The notes beneath the pieces were generated by a model. It searched no databases and was not told the DNA's origin. It was given only the letters and a program-made list of their open reading frames with translations. Positions 25,837 to 37,800 of a DNA stretch of 64,000 nt are shown in pieces. How positions within the stretch are numbered: the first letter of the stretch is position 1; each line of letters starts with the position of its first letter. The stretch spans positions 13,982,513-14,046,512 of the forward strand of contig CM034547.1 in assembly GCA_020055645.1 (NCBI GenBank). Reading direction: 5' to 3'. The stretch comes from Tomocerus qinae (lineage: Eukaryota; Arthropoda; Collembola; Entomobryomorpha; Tomoceridae). The position numbers and the translations under genes were made by a program.

Positions 25837-28800
25837 TCATCTGTCTCTCTACTCATTGTCAGTTATTTGAGTATCCTGTTCTCTCTCACAGTCACATTAT
25901 AAGAGAATGAACTTTAGCACCACGTTTTTACGTGTGCAACATTTCTACTACATTTATACTAGTAAAAGTAATAGTAAATTGTAGTTGCATACCTACATTA
26001 ATGTACTATGTAAAACTACAGCTCATCTCTCTTCCTTCTTCACCTAACGAACCTTTGCTTTAGAGAAAGGCTCTTTCCTACACACTACTATTTGTGTCAT
26101 CTACACTCGACACCACTACTTCGGAATGGCAAATGGCTAAGACAAAACTCATAAATGACTTACCTACTTAGCCTCCTATTGGCTCCTGCTTTTCCTAAAG
26201 TGCATACAGACTAACATTTTCTGTTGTTATTTTATACTGCCTCTTCTACTATATATGTTCCTTCACTAATGTATACAGTAACAACATCAATCCACTTTCA
26301 TTTTTGACGTTATTAGTGGAACTGATTGCGAGACGAGATTAGGAGATTCACTGAAGAAAACATTTAACATCTATTTCACTTAGCATATCTTCTTTACTGA
26401 TTAACACTCTTCCCCAAGCTTCTTCTAGCTCCAACTTAGTTCAAATGGCTGTACCCATTTTTCAGAGTTTTTTGTCAATTGACGCTTTCCATTACGGTGA
26501 CCAGATCATATCTACTCAACCTTTTTGGGTTCCTCCATTTTACATTAGACATTATGCTGTTGAAATGCTTTTAAACAGTATGTTACCAACTACCATGCCG
26601 AAGTTTTATGCCAATGAAAGAGCATTAGACACTGTGAAAGTCTGACTAATTATTAGTACGACGCATTTACAGAGACATCCCAGATAAAATTTTATATTTC
26701 TGTCGGGGAGTTACAGATTTTTTACTGTTTTCATAGCAGTTTACATTGACTTATTTGTTGCAGTATTATTGGACATAGTCAAATTACAGATGTTCATTTT
26801 ACAGCTCCATGTTGAACAACAATATTTTTCTGTTCTTTTGGCAAGATGCATGTTCAGGAAGGATGATGGGGATGAGCAAATGTGGACATGGGTGACAGCC
26901 ATTGCCAGAGGATTTTTTCCAGTCTCCCATTTAGTTAGGAAAAGGGAGTATGAAATGTTCATTTGTACATATATAGTCATCCCATCCAAGATCCGACGTT
27001 GTTTTTCTGCTTGCTTGAATGACATTTATAGCCCCGCCAAGAGAGCCGCTTCTTTCTTTGTAATAATTTTAAAGCACTAGTTCCGCTAACTTGGTTTCTC
27101 TTTGGCCACATCTCTACATTTTACAAATGCAAAATTCGGATATTTTTTTGTGCCCGTTAACTATTAACCATTTTTGTGACATGTGGGATGGTGAAATTGA
27201 TCTAAGTTTCCTAAGAAATTTAGAGTTTACTCTTACAGCTGTAATTTCCCTGTTATAGCATTTAATGGTACCTGAGTAGAAAGCATTTTGGTATTGACTT
27301 TATAAGTCCTGTTCTTTAAGGAATAATTTAAGGAATATTACAGAACCTACCTTTATGGTAATACATATTAGAAAGCATTGTGTTAATGAATAGGAAATGA
27401 CGTTGAAGGGTCTTCTAACCAATGTAATAGTAGCCATGTTTTATGGTACTAGACTGTGTAGTCTAATTGAGCAGTGTGGCAGATCCTATAGCTCGCTTTT
27501 GATGGACATGAGTTAGTGACATTTTTGTTGAACAAACATGAAAAAATATGCTAGGTCTGGGTTACCAGAAAAAGCAATTCTGTGCAAGTGTATACATTTA
27601 ATAGAGGAAAGAATAGGAGAAAGGAAATAGTTTTGTCTTTATTGTCAGCTAAGTAATAAAGTTGGATTCAGTAGTACAGAGTGTAGTAGTAAATTGACTA
27701 GAAAATATTATGAGAGTGTTGTCTGACTAGTCTGAGGATGATTTTGGTTTGACCTAGCATTTGGATATAATGTGCATAGATATCTGTGGAAAATATACAT
27801 TGTCTTTTTCCTCACTGTGTCCTTCTACTTTCCACTAACTTATCATCTTTATTTTTGTTAGAAAGCACATCCACCGTAAAGATTCGTTTATAGTAGTCGA
27901 GGGCAAGAGATATAATTTGTCTAGCTTGAATCTCTCTGGTAGTTGACTCTTGAAAGTGCATAAAATGTGTGGGTCAAGTGAAAGTGTCTATTTTATTAAC
28001 TGTCCTGGGTGTTGCTTAAAGTTTTACGGTGATCGGAGAGAGGAGTTGGTTTTAGTGTTTAGTGTGTTGGTTAGGAGCGAAGGTTGTTGGAGAGAGTGCG
28101 AGGATTCATCAGAGAAGTTTCATCATCCATCCTAAGAGCTCTTTGTCCATTCTGGATGCAATGCAGAAGAGAGGGAAAGAGGGAAAGCAGAGTATAATGG
28201 TCTGAAAGATGCATTATTTAGGATCAGCGTTGATGTCCTAGTCTATCGCCGCAGACGGCGGACGAGAGTCGAATACTAATGTCGATTTTGAACTCAAATA
28301 TGCGGCGCATTATTATTGGGATCTTGTACATAGAATTTTATCCCATTTTCTTCCACATAGTCTTAGGGACCGTTCAGACATGGCGAGAACTAAGTAGGGA
28401 GAAAGGAAGGTCACTAAAATCATCTCCCCCTTCCCTTGATCAAATTATCAGGCATGAATGTGCAGAGTCGAAAGGTTTTCATGGGGAATCTTCCCCCTTA
28501 AAAATCCGTCTTCGTCATATTTGGCTTCTCCCGCAAGACGAAGAAGTGAGTGTGACTCTTCGACTTTTGGTTCTTCGTCCGGCTGTATTCAAAAGAATAA
28601 AGTTGAGCTTGGTTGTGTTGGGATAGGAGTCTGTGGCGGAGGATGAGTGGATAGAAGTGCCGGGCTCAAGTCGGCGGACAGACGGGAGCGGGATCTCGGG
28701 AGTGAGTCTTCCAGTCTCCCTTCCTTTTTGCTTTCTTCTTTCCCTTCAATTCTTGTTACCTCAGGATCTATTCAACTTTTACGTGATGTCATGTACACTC

Positions 28801-31800
28801 CAACTTCTATTAATGTAAATGCATCTTCCCACTCCATTATTGCTCTTTCTATATTATAACAAATGTGCTCTAACTCAACTGTTCACCCATCCAGCACTCT
28901 TCCGCTCTCTCTCTCCTTGTTTTCCTTCTTTCACTTCCCTTCTATTTCACAGAAAATTTATTCCTTCTCATATATAATCTCATTTTCTCATCAAAATCTG
29001 TATTGTATGTACTTAAATGCGTATGCTCCTGCCTTGCCCTCCATCCCTCCCGTTTCTATACTCCGGAAAGTCAACTTAAGTACTTAGAGCCAAAATCATT
29101 ATTTTATTCCTCATATACTCTCTCCGCCGAGTAATGATACTATCGATGTCTTGTACAGCTTTTATATTAGCTAGTTTTGGCATCGCTCCTTGTTTGAGGT
29201 ACTTTCACATTTTATAACACTCACTGAACTATTTAAATGCCTAAAATCCGGACATTTTATTTCTAACTTAATGTTAATTTTATACCGGTGCACATCAAAA
29301 TGAAAGATTTCGAAAATATATTCATCACCCTGCCTGTAGATGTGCTTTGTAATTTGTAACACCCGTTTTGTTTGATGTGGCTGTATTTGAGTCTACCTTT
29401 GAAGTACTTCATCAAAGACTTTTTTAAGCAGGAAATAACAACTAATCAGAGGCATGTACTAGTATACCATATTACTTGTTCCTTACCTAGCCTTGTGTTG
29501 AGGATTACTTCAGTTACAATTTTAATCTTTAACCGCACAAGTTTCTTTGCAGTTATAATATTGTTTTTGTACAGTTTTTGGATAACACGTAATACTAAAT
29601 TAACTCATTCTCATACAATTGACAACACATTTCTTACATCATTGTTCACAAGGTATGTATATTCAGTTGATGTTTGCATAAATCCTTTAAAAAACAATTA
29701 TCTACTACCTACTAGAAAATATAATGAAGGAGAAAAAAACAACGGGAAAGGACACCTGTATTCATGATTGTAGATTTAGTTGGCACTTTATTTCCTTAAA
29801 AATATTTACACTTATAGTATTTTGTTAGTTGGTATTAGCGTGGTGTGTGAAGTGCTTGTTACACGACTTATGACGACGACGAGGACTCTTTGGAGGGCTG
29901 AGAATGGCTAGGGAAATGTCTGCAATTTGTCTGGTGAAGCTTATCAGAGTGGATGTGGTGTGTGGAAATTGTTTCATATCACAGCCAGCTTTGATGAGCT
30001 TGGCCGCGCACCAATTCATCTCGTCTATCCATGGAACAAGACGATTAAACTATCAACAATTCTGTGCAAAAATCGTTGATAGTACGGTAGCACCAGCCGG
30101 CAGCTAAATAACTACTCCATCGACTATTTACTTGTGTGCTACCACAAACTGTTTTGTAAACCTCTATCTATACGCCTATACATTTAAGCTGAATCTTTTA
30201 TATGTAACTTAATATTTGTATAATATTTATTTGCCTTTCTCTCCAGCATTAATATACTATAGTTTGTGATTGTAATGTAACCTGTTTGTACAGAATCCTT
30301 CGCTTGAATTTATCATTTCTACTCTAAATTTATGTCTCTTGATAATCTAATTTCCTCTGCTAAAAGGAAATAATCCAGGAAATGATTGATCCTGATTCTA
30401 TAACACAATGTACCTATAATGTAAAATGCATTTACTAAAGTTACTTTACTTTACTTACAACTACTCTGTGCGAAGTAAGTAAAGTAATCAGTTTAATTAG
30501 TAAAATTTGTTCCAACCCAATTAGGATCTTTTAAGTGCATGTGAAATTGTCAATTGTCACTCTTATGGTAAATGTAAATTGAATTGAAATAGACGAATAA
30601 AAGTTTATACGCATTATTAGTATATGGCTGTGTAGGACAGAGAAATCATTTTAGGTGGAAGTTGGAATTGGAGAGGAAAAGAGTAAATTGTGGTGAACAG
30701 AAGCATGGAAATGGGAGTGTGTGGAGGTTGTGAGTTCAATGTATTAGTACTGGTAGCAGTGTGGCTGTAGTTTGAATTTAGAAGAGTTAAATCGATAGTG
30801 TCAAGGTTTCATGAGGAGTCTGGTCGGAGTCTCGTCTGAGATATATATTGTTTGATTTGCCAAAGTATATAAGTAAGAAGGCCAGGTCAGGAAACAGTTG
30901 AGTTTCAAGACGTATTGTATAGCGTAGCATGAGTAGAGCTTTAATGTGAATCAAGATTATGACAATTTTTTATGCATTTACCTTTGGCTCACACAGCTTT
31001 GCTCATGTCGATAAAGAAAAACAAGATAAATAATAGAAAGAAAATAAAAACAATCGAAAGGCAAAGAGTTATAGTTTAAAGACCCAGGCTAGGCCACGGT
31101 GCTAGTATTTTCTCCATTTATCAGCAGTAATGTGATATAATGTTTAGTCGATATGTTTCATGTCGACAGTGGACTGGTTGTATATGCAGACAGAGTATGC
31201 CATGCTCAGTATTTTGATTGCATCTGTGAGACTGATGAAAAGAACACTTAAACATGATACACTTGTAATTCATAATAATATTTATAGTAGTGACTAAGGA
31301 TTTAAGCATTATGAGAAACTACCGTCGATTTAAAGATAAGTAAATAATAAGAAAAAATGTCTGTATTGGTTACAGTTCATGAGCATGTTGGCTCCACTCG
31401 TTGGGAAAGAGATTACGGTGAAAACGTACCTGGATCGCTATTGCACCTTGTGTGAGGACCCCATGTTTCAAGTGAGACGCGTCTGTGCCACGAGTATGGG
31501 CGATATTGCCACAGTCATCGGTACCAAACTCACAGAACTTGTTCTTGTAAGCAATCTCTTTTTCTTTCATATTTTAAAGTTTGGCTAACAAAAAATATTT
31601 AATTGCCAAAAAAAGTATTAATTCACAAGTGATAACACACGCACTTTTGGCCTATACCTATTACTAATACATACTTTAGGAAATTGATGCAAAAAGTAGT
31701 AATTCTTCAAGTTTCTTGCATGATCTTTTTTGTTTTGTCCAGTTGCCGAAATTCTTGGCATTAAGTGGGGATGAAGTTTGGGGTGTCCGAAAAGGCGCCG

Positions 31801-34800
31801 CAGAAGTTTTCACAATAGTCGCAAATGTTTGCAGTTTGTCAACTCGTAAGGACACGTTATCACCCCGTTTTGTTCATCTACTCACAGATCCTTCCAGATG
31901 GGTCCGTGTAGCTGCTTATCAAACACTCGGTCCTCTCATCACAACATTTGCAACTGATGATGGTCATACAGTATCCCCTGACCCTGACTCTTCTGAAGCT
32001 GAAAGAAATTTTCTCCATCGGTAATAACACATAAAAATAACATTGGGAAACGAGATTCACTGTTTTAATTTCAAAAGTTTCTGTCGAGAACGTTGACACA
32101 GAGTTTTAGTTAGAGACCTTAAGGAAGGATAGCCATATTATAGACTCTTTAGTGGTAACATCATAAAGTTACTCCTCAAGTTATTGTTTTTACTTCCTTT
32201 AAGAGACAGTAATGAGATATATTTGGACATGTGCTAGTCTTAGTTCGTTAGTGCAGTATAGTGATAAGCAATAAGCAAGTAGGACAAGACGGAAAGATAG
32301 ACTAGACGTGTGCTTTGTGTAATATAGTATTGTCATTAAGTAGATTTTGTTTTGGCACCATGTGTCTACGACTTGGCCCCTGCCGAATAAACAACTACAT
32401 ATTATATGCATATATTTATATTCTATGTAATAATAACCATGTGTATAATGTTCAGTATATTTATTTGCCACTATACCTACCGTTAATATTATTAGTCTAT
32501 GGTAGTTTACTATACTGTAGGTGCACATGGTAGCATTCGGAAGAAGATTCAATACTATGTGTTCATTTAGGTTGGGTGTAGCATAAAGAATCTACTATAT
32601 CTCTTGTGTAGGATGTCTGTAGTAGAAGTTAAGTAAGACTCTGTTGACTATGAAAGATCGAGTGACTAAATTGGGTAATTGTAAAACATCTTGTTCTCAT
32701 ATGTAATCTCCGCGGCAGGCCGAGCAAACGACATATCAAACTCGTAATGAAAAAATACATCTGCTGTAGTTCTGCTGTCTTGTCTTGTCTCCAGAGTTTC
32801 ATTTATCTTGAGCAAATAGGAAAACCATTGCATTGCATCGTATAATAATCCTATGACAGAAGGAAAACTCTTTTCCCCTTACATGATAATTATAAGCAAC
32901 CAACTGCATATATTACCCTGCAATAAAAATAATTGTTTTTATTTTTCGAAAAGAAGCCTTATCCATGTAGGAGAAGTAAATAGGGAAAAGAGTGGAAAAG
33001 CATGTGTGATATGACGCAGAAGCCAGGTATATTCCAAAAGTGTAAAAGTTAGCTAGTACGACAGACGGCGACGTAATTTCATTAGGAGCTTCATATACCC
33101 TTAGAAAATAGGTGCAGCTTGACGGTCAGAAAAGGGAACTCTTTGTCAGTAAACATTATATATCTATATAGATAGCCTGGAGGTGTGTGGAGGGATATTG
33201 TACAAAATGCATCGCAAGTTATTGTGGTATGATTGTGTTAGGGACGGCAGAAAGGGTTTCCATTCCGAAAAACATGATGAAATGAAGCTGAAGGTTTGGG
33301 AAGTTAGACAGGCACACTTTTAAAAGCGCTGTTAGTCAGTAGACGCTTACACATTTGTCGTGTGGCTATGGCTGCTGCTAGTTTGGTGAGACTGTGTATA
33401 TAAGCTAGCTGGAGAGGAGTTTGTAGTTAGTACGGATGTAGGGTGGCTCTTCTTTGACATGGTTGCAGTTGCAGCTTTTGTAAATGTAGCCAAAGCTAGG
33501 AAACTTTGTAACGCTGTGCTCTGACTGAGTTGAAGTTAGACAGTATGGAAATAAATGACGGAGGGTAGGGTAGGACGAAGATAGGGTGGTTCCTTTCCGT
33601 GCAACGTTCAGAAAGGACAGATATATTATTATATCCTAAGTCTATGTATAAGTATGTATGTATTTATAGCGTTGGTTGTAAGTAGAAGCATAACTGAGGA
33701 CAGACTAGTGCAGCTATGTAATTCGGGCTTGTATGGAGGAAAGGGTGAGAATATTAGTTAAGTTACAGGAAAACACATATATATGCGTCGTAGTGAGCTG
33801 TAGTGGTTATAAATAAACAAGTATAGAAAGGAGAGGCGAGGAGAAGCGTCATTCTCATTTATGTGATGCATCTTGGTTTTCAATTTTTGAGAGTAACATG
33901 AAAATGGACTGAAAAATGGAAAAGACAGTTGTGTTGCTGCAAGTAGTAAATTGTAATTGTATGTGAGTGTGGCTGTGGCTTAGAGGAGCAGATGTTGCTA
34001 GCTTTTGGGTTTGCATTTGTATGTTTCTAATCAATGGATGAGAGTCATGTCCTACGACCATACGGATAGGGCAAGACAGAAATGTTTTTTTCTCTCTCTC
34101 TCGCTCTTACTAATTCTGTACTGTTAAGTTGAGTTAAATGGAGTTGATTCCCTGTAGTCTGTATGTATGTAGTCTTTACAGTTAGGCGAGTGTAAAATAT
34201 AGTATGTTTCAGGAGTAGAGAAAATGAAGTCAACACGACAGAGTTGATTATTGTCTGTCCTTTTCCTGGACCGAAGTCAAGTGAGTGAAAGAGGGAGAAT
34301 TATAAATCGTAGGGAAACGGGGAGAGTCATATAGCATTCAACACTTTGTAATTTAGGTGCGTTGAGTAGCGTCTTTCCTGTCGTTTTCAGTGCTAGATGA
34401 ATGAGATGACGAATTTTTTGGTTTTCTGGTCTGTTTTTTACAGGAGGAGTTGTGATACGGTATTGACTATCGAAGAGGACATAGCGTTGGCAGTTGGAGG
34501 AGCAGTGAACCCGGGAGAAGAAGGCGAGAAGGCAATGCAAAAGGAGCAAGGAGCACAAACAAATTTAGTATTAAAGACAGAAAGTTCCCAAAATTCAAGT
34601 CAGTCATCTGTGATATTTACGGCTATTGATGAGACTGGGACAGCAAGCGACGAGCGTGACGATGACGAGAAAAGAGCTTGTTTCGACTCGGACGATATGG
34701 ATATTGATGATTGGGAAGATAAGAGCCAGAGCGGGGATCAGGAGCAGGAATGTCAACCGAAATTATATAACGAACATAGGAATCGTAAGTTCGTAAAAAA

Positions 34801-37800
34801 AGTAAATCGACATTATGAGAAAGAAAAGTTACAGGAGTCTAATGATCCTTCGGATCGTGGAGATGCGGATGCTTCCTTCATCGTCTATGAAATGGCCACA
34901 AGTCCAGATAAGAGTTGTGATGATGGTGAGGCTGACAGCAAGCAAATCGATTTGAACAATACTGCTTGGTCCATTAGTAACTTATCGTCTTCCAATGTGT
35001 CTTCCAACAATCCTAATACAGATCAAGAAGTTTCATGCACTATAATTGTAGCGTCTAAAAAGCCCGGGCTAATTCGGGAAGATAGCATCATGGAGGGACC
35101 GAATGCAAACACTAATACAAATACAAGTACGCTTCCTTCAGGTCAAAACCCCTACAATACATTTCAGTATTGGCGTCTCCCTGTTCCAGAAATACTCATT
35201 GAATTCGACGCAGATCTCCCAATGAACTCTTTGGAGAATGATGCACAAGAAAATAATGATACACAGGTACCTTTTATTTAAAAGGATAGTTTGATTTTTC
35301 GAGAAAAGTGTTTTGGAGAACAAAATGGCAGACTGGAACTGGAGTGTGTTGACTCATCATCAAGAGCATTATAGGAATAGGTTTTCAGACGAGATTTTCA
35401 GACTTGACGTAACGTAAAGGAACATTAAAGAAATTAAACGGTTTGTGTAGAGTAGGCGGGGATTTAAAGAGTTACGATACAGATAGAACATGACGTGGAG
35501 TGCTAGTGCAAATATTGACAATCCTGTCCTGCCATCTTTTCTGGACAGAAGCCAGTTGTCCCAGGGAGGACTTTCATGTATATATTATCTGTGGATGTAA
35601 TGTGAGGAAGGATGGTGTAGATAAATCGCCCGTTTCAGATCCGATGAGGTAGGTTCAGTTACATTCGATGAAGTTAAGTGTGGTTGCCTGAGTATGTGAA
35701 GGCTTACACAAGGATTAGTCCTTCCACTGTCAACTCAAATTACCATCCAAAAATCCCAAAACCTACTTTGATTTTGATTCACATTTAAAAATTTATATCT
35801 CACTCACTCCACACCACAATAATGTTCCAAGATAAAATATCACCACCATTCACTAATGGGAACGACCAAACCTCTGTTCACTATTCACTACTGTCGATTT
35901 ATTTCTCAGCATATCGAAGATTTTTAAGAGTATTTCAATTTTAAAGTAAACACTATGCATAATGAAGTCTTAATTCATCATTTCTAGTTATTCATGTAAA
36001 AATGGCCAATTTACTATAGTAGTAAGCACTGTATCTTTTTTTAGGCTTGTGAATAGTCATACACTTTTGTCAAACCAATGATTGGGTTAGAGTTAGAGGA
36101 AACTACTACTGTACAGCTTGTACTTGAAAATGCTCTCCCACAAATTCCACAATTAAACGAAACCAAATGAATTATGTTATATTGATAAAGACTGATTTTT
36201 TGTGTGGTCATCCAGTTCTTGGAAAGAGATTATGCAATGCACCATTTTCTGCTACACTCCATGAAAACTAGAATTTAAATATCTTTCCGTAGTTCTTGTA
36301 ATTCCAAATGGTCTCCCATTTTATGGGTATCATGAGACATGGGCTCAAGAAAGTGTACACATTTATATTACACTTGTATACCTATAACTTATAACTACTT
36401 AGTAGGTAGATTGTGGATTGTGAGCCATACTACAGTAGCATAGCTGAGTAAGATTGAAACTATAGTATAGGAACAGTGGGAAGAAAGGTTTCTTTGGCAT
36501 TCGGTGAGTATTTTCACTATAAACCAACATTTGAACATTATTTTCCATTTAAGGCTTAGTATCTACTAATCCTGTCGTAAGACGTAAACACGGGTTTAAT
36601 TAGTGCTATCTACTTTATTCATTTGTACTGCTGCTGTTCTTGTGCGTTTTCTTTCGTATAAGGAATGAGGTGCCTGTGCCTGCGTAATTTTATATCTTGA
36701 GCATTTATGTAGTAACAGGATGATGTATAACAAAGCAACACATGGTTAGTCTGTTTTATTTCCTGTGTCGTTTGTCAACACCAAGTAGAGTGTAACATAA
36801 TTTCTTGTGTGGGAGCGAGCGGAGGGATTACGTAATATTTAGTATATAAAGGAGAACAATGCAAAGCTGTATATAAATTCAAAAATAACTAAGTAGTAAA
36901 TGAAAAGGGGGAAATATTTAGGTAGAAGGCGGGTTCTATTTGTTGCCGATCCTATTTTTCAAAACACTATAAACACTGTTCCAGGATCTAGCTAGTTAAT
37001 TTATGTCTTATTTGTTTTACTTGTGAATTATGACATCTAAAGCAGATTTTATTTTTTCCTGTGCTAATAGAATGCGAATGAAAAGAAATGCGAAGATGCC
37101 TTAAACGGGAATGTGGAGCTTGACAATAACGCTTCCGGTTCGACGGAGTCGACCACTCTCTCTTCTCACACTAGATCCACTAAAACAGTTAGTTGTGATA
37201 TCTTGCAGCGTGTGTCTGGTATGTCTATAATATGCCTCTTTAAGAGGATATAAACTGTTATTAGAGTGTACCAGAGATTTGGCTCTGATTCCAGTTATAC
37301 ATCATTTCGTTGTGATTTTACAGATGTGCATAGAAGCTACTTAAATTTGTACAATGCGTCCAGAGATCAAAATGGAATGGATGACATGGGTCTGGATACA
37401 ATTAGACTTATGGATCCTTATGATGATGACTCAGATGATCAATTCAGTAGTCCTTTTCCATATGGAGAAGATTGCTCAAGTTTATGGAGTGGTAAGCTGT
37501 TTGTTACTCTTTCGTGCATGTAAGGAGTGATAGAAATGATATCTGCGTTGGATTTCTCTTTGCTATACATTGTTGTTTATTTGTAGCAAAACCAACCAGG
37601 AGTCGTCTTCTTCAGGATATCCCCAAGATGGTTACTTCTGGACATCAAGATATTGTACCTGATGCTCTTCTAGAACATTTTAATTCTATGGCTAATTTAA
37701 ATAAAGAACAGGCATGCGATTCGGAGTTAACTGGCTACTGTGTTTACAATCTTCCGGCTGTTGTTCACACTATGGGTCCACAAAATTGGTCCATGCTTAG

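Larger units (their letters stand above)
17821..31375 (+). other. PPP4R1 intron (13.6 kb) hosting a microRNA cluster
   Basis: Donor GTAAGT at 17821 and acceptor TTACAG ending at 31375. The coding frame runs in phase 0 from exon 17680-17820 to exon 31376-31546, and the joined protein matches PPP4R1, so no coding exon need be missing. Five microRNA hairpins lie in the sense orientation (listed separately). A pure CT microsatellite occupies about 25811-25837. GC-richer patches occur at about 25430-25610 and 28210-28720. Open frames at 26769-27080 and 28279-28626 have no recognised homology. Confidence 0.85.

Noticed and set aside
26769-27080. 103-codon open frame in the microRNA-host intron, with another at 26445-26645
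   Set aside because: No family resemblance, no splice or start context, and an overlapping antisense frame of similar length.
28279-28626. 115-codon open frame in a GC-richer intron patch
   Set aside because: Length is explained by higher GC content lowering stop frequency. No homology recognised.
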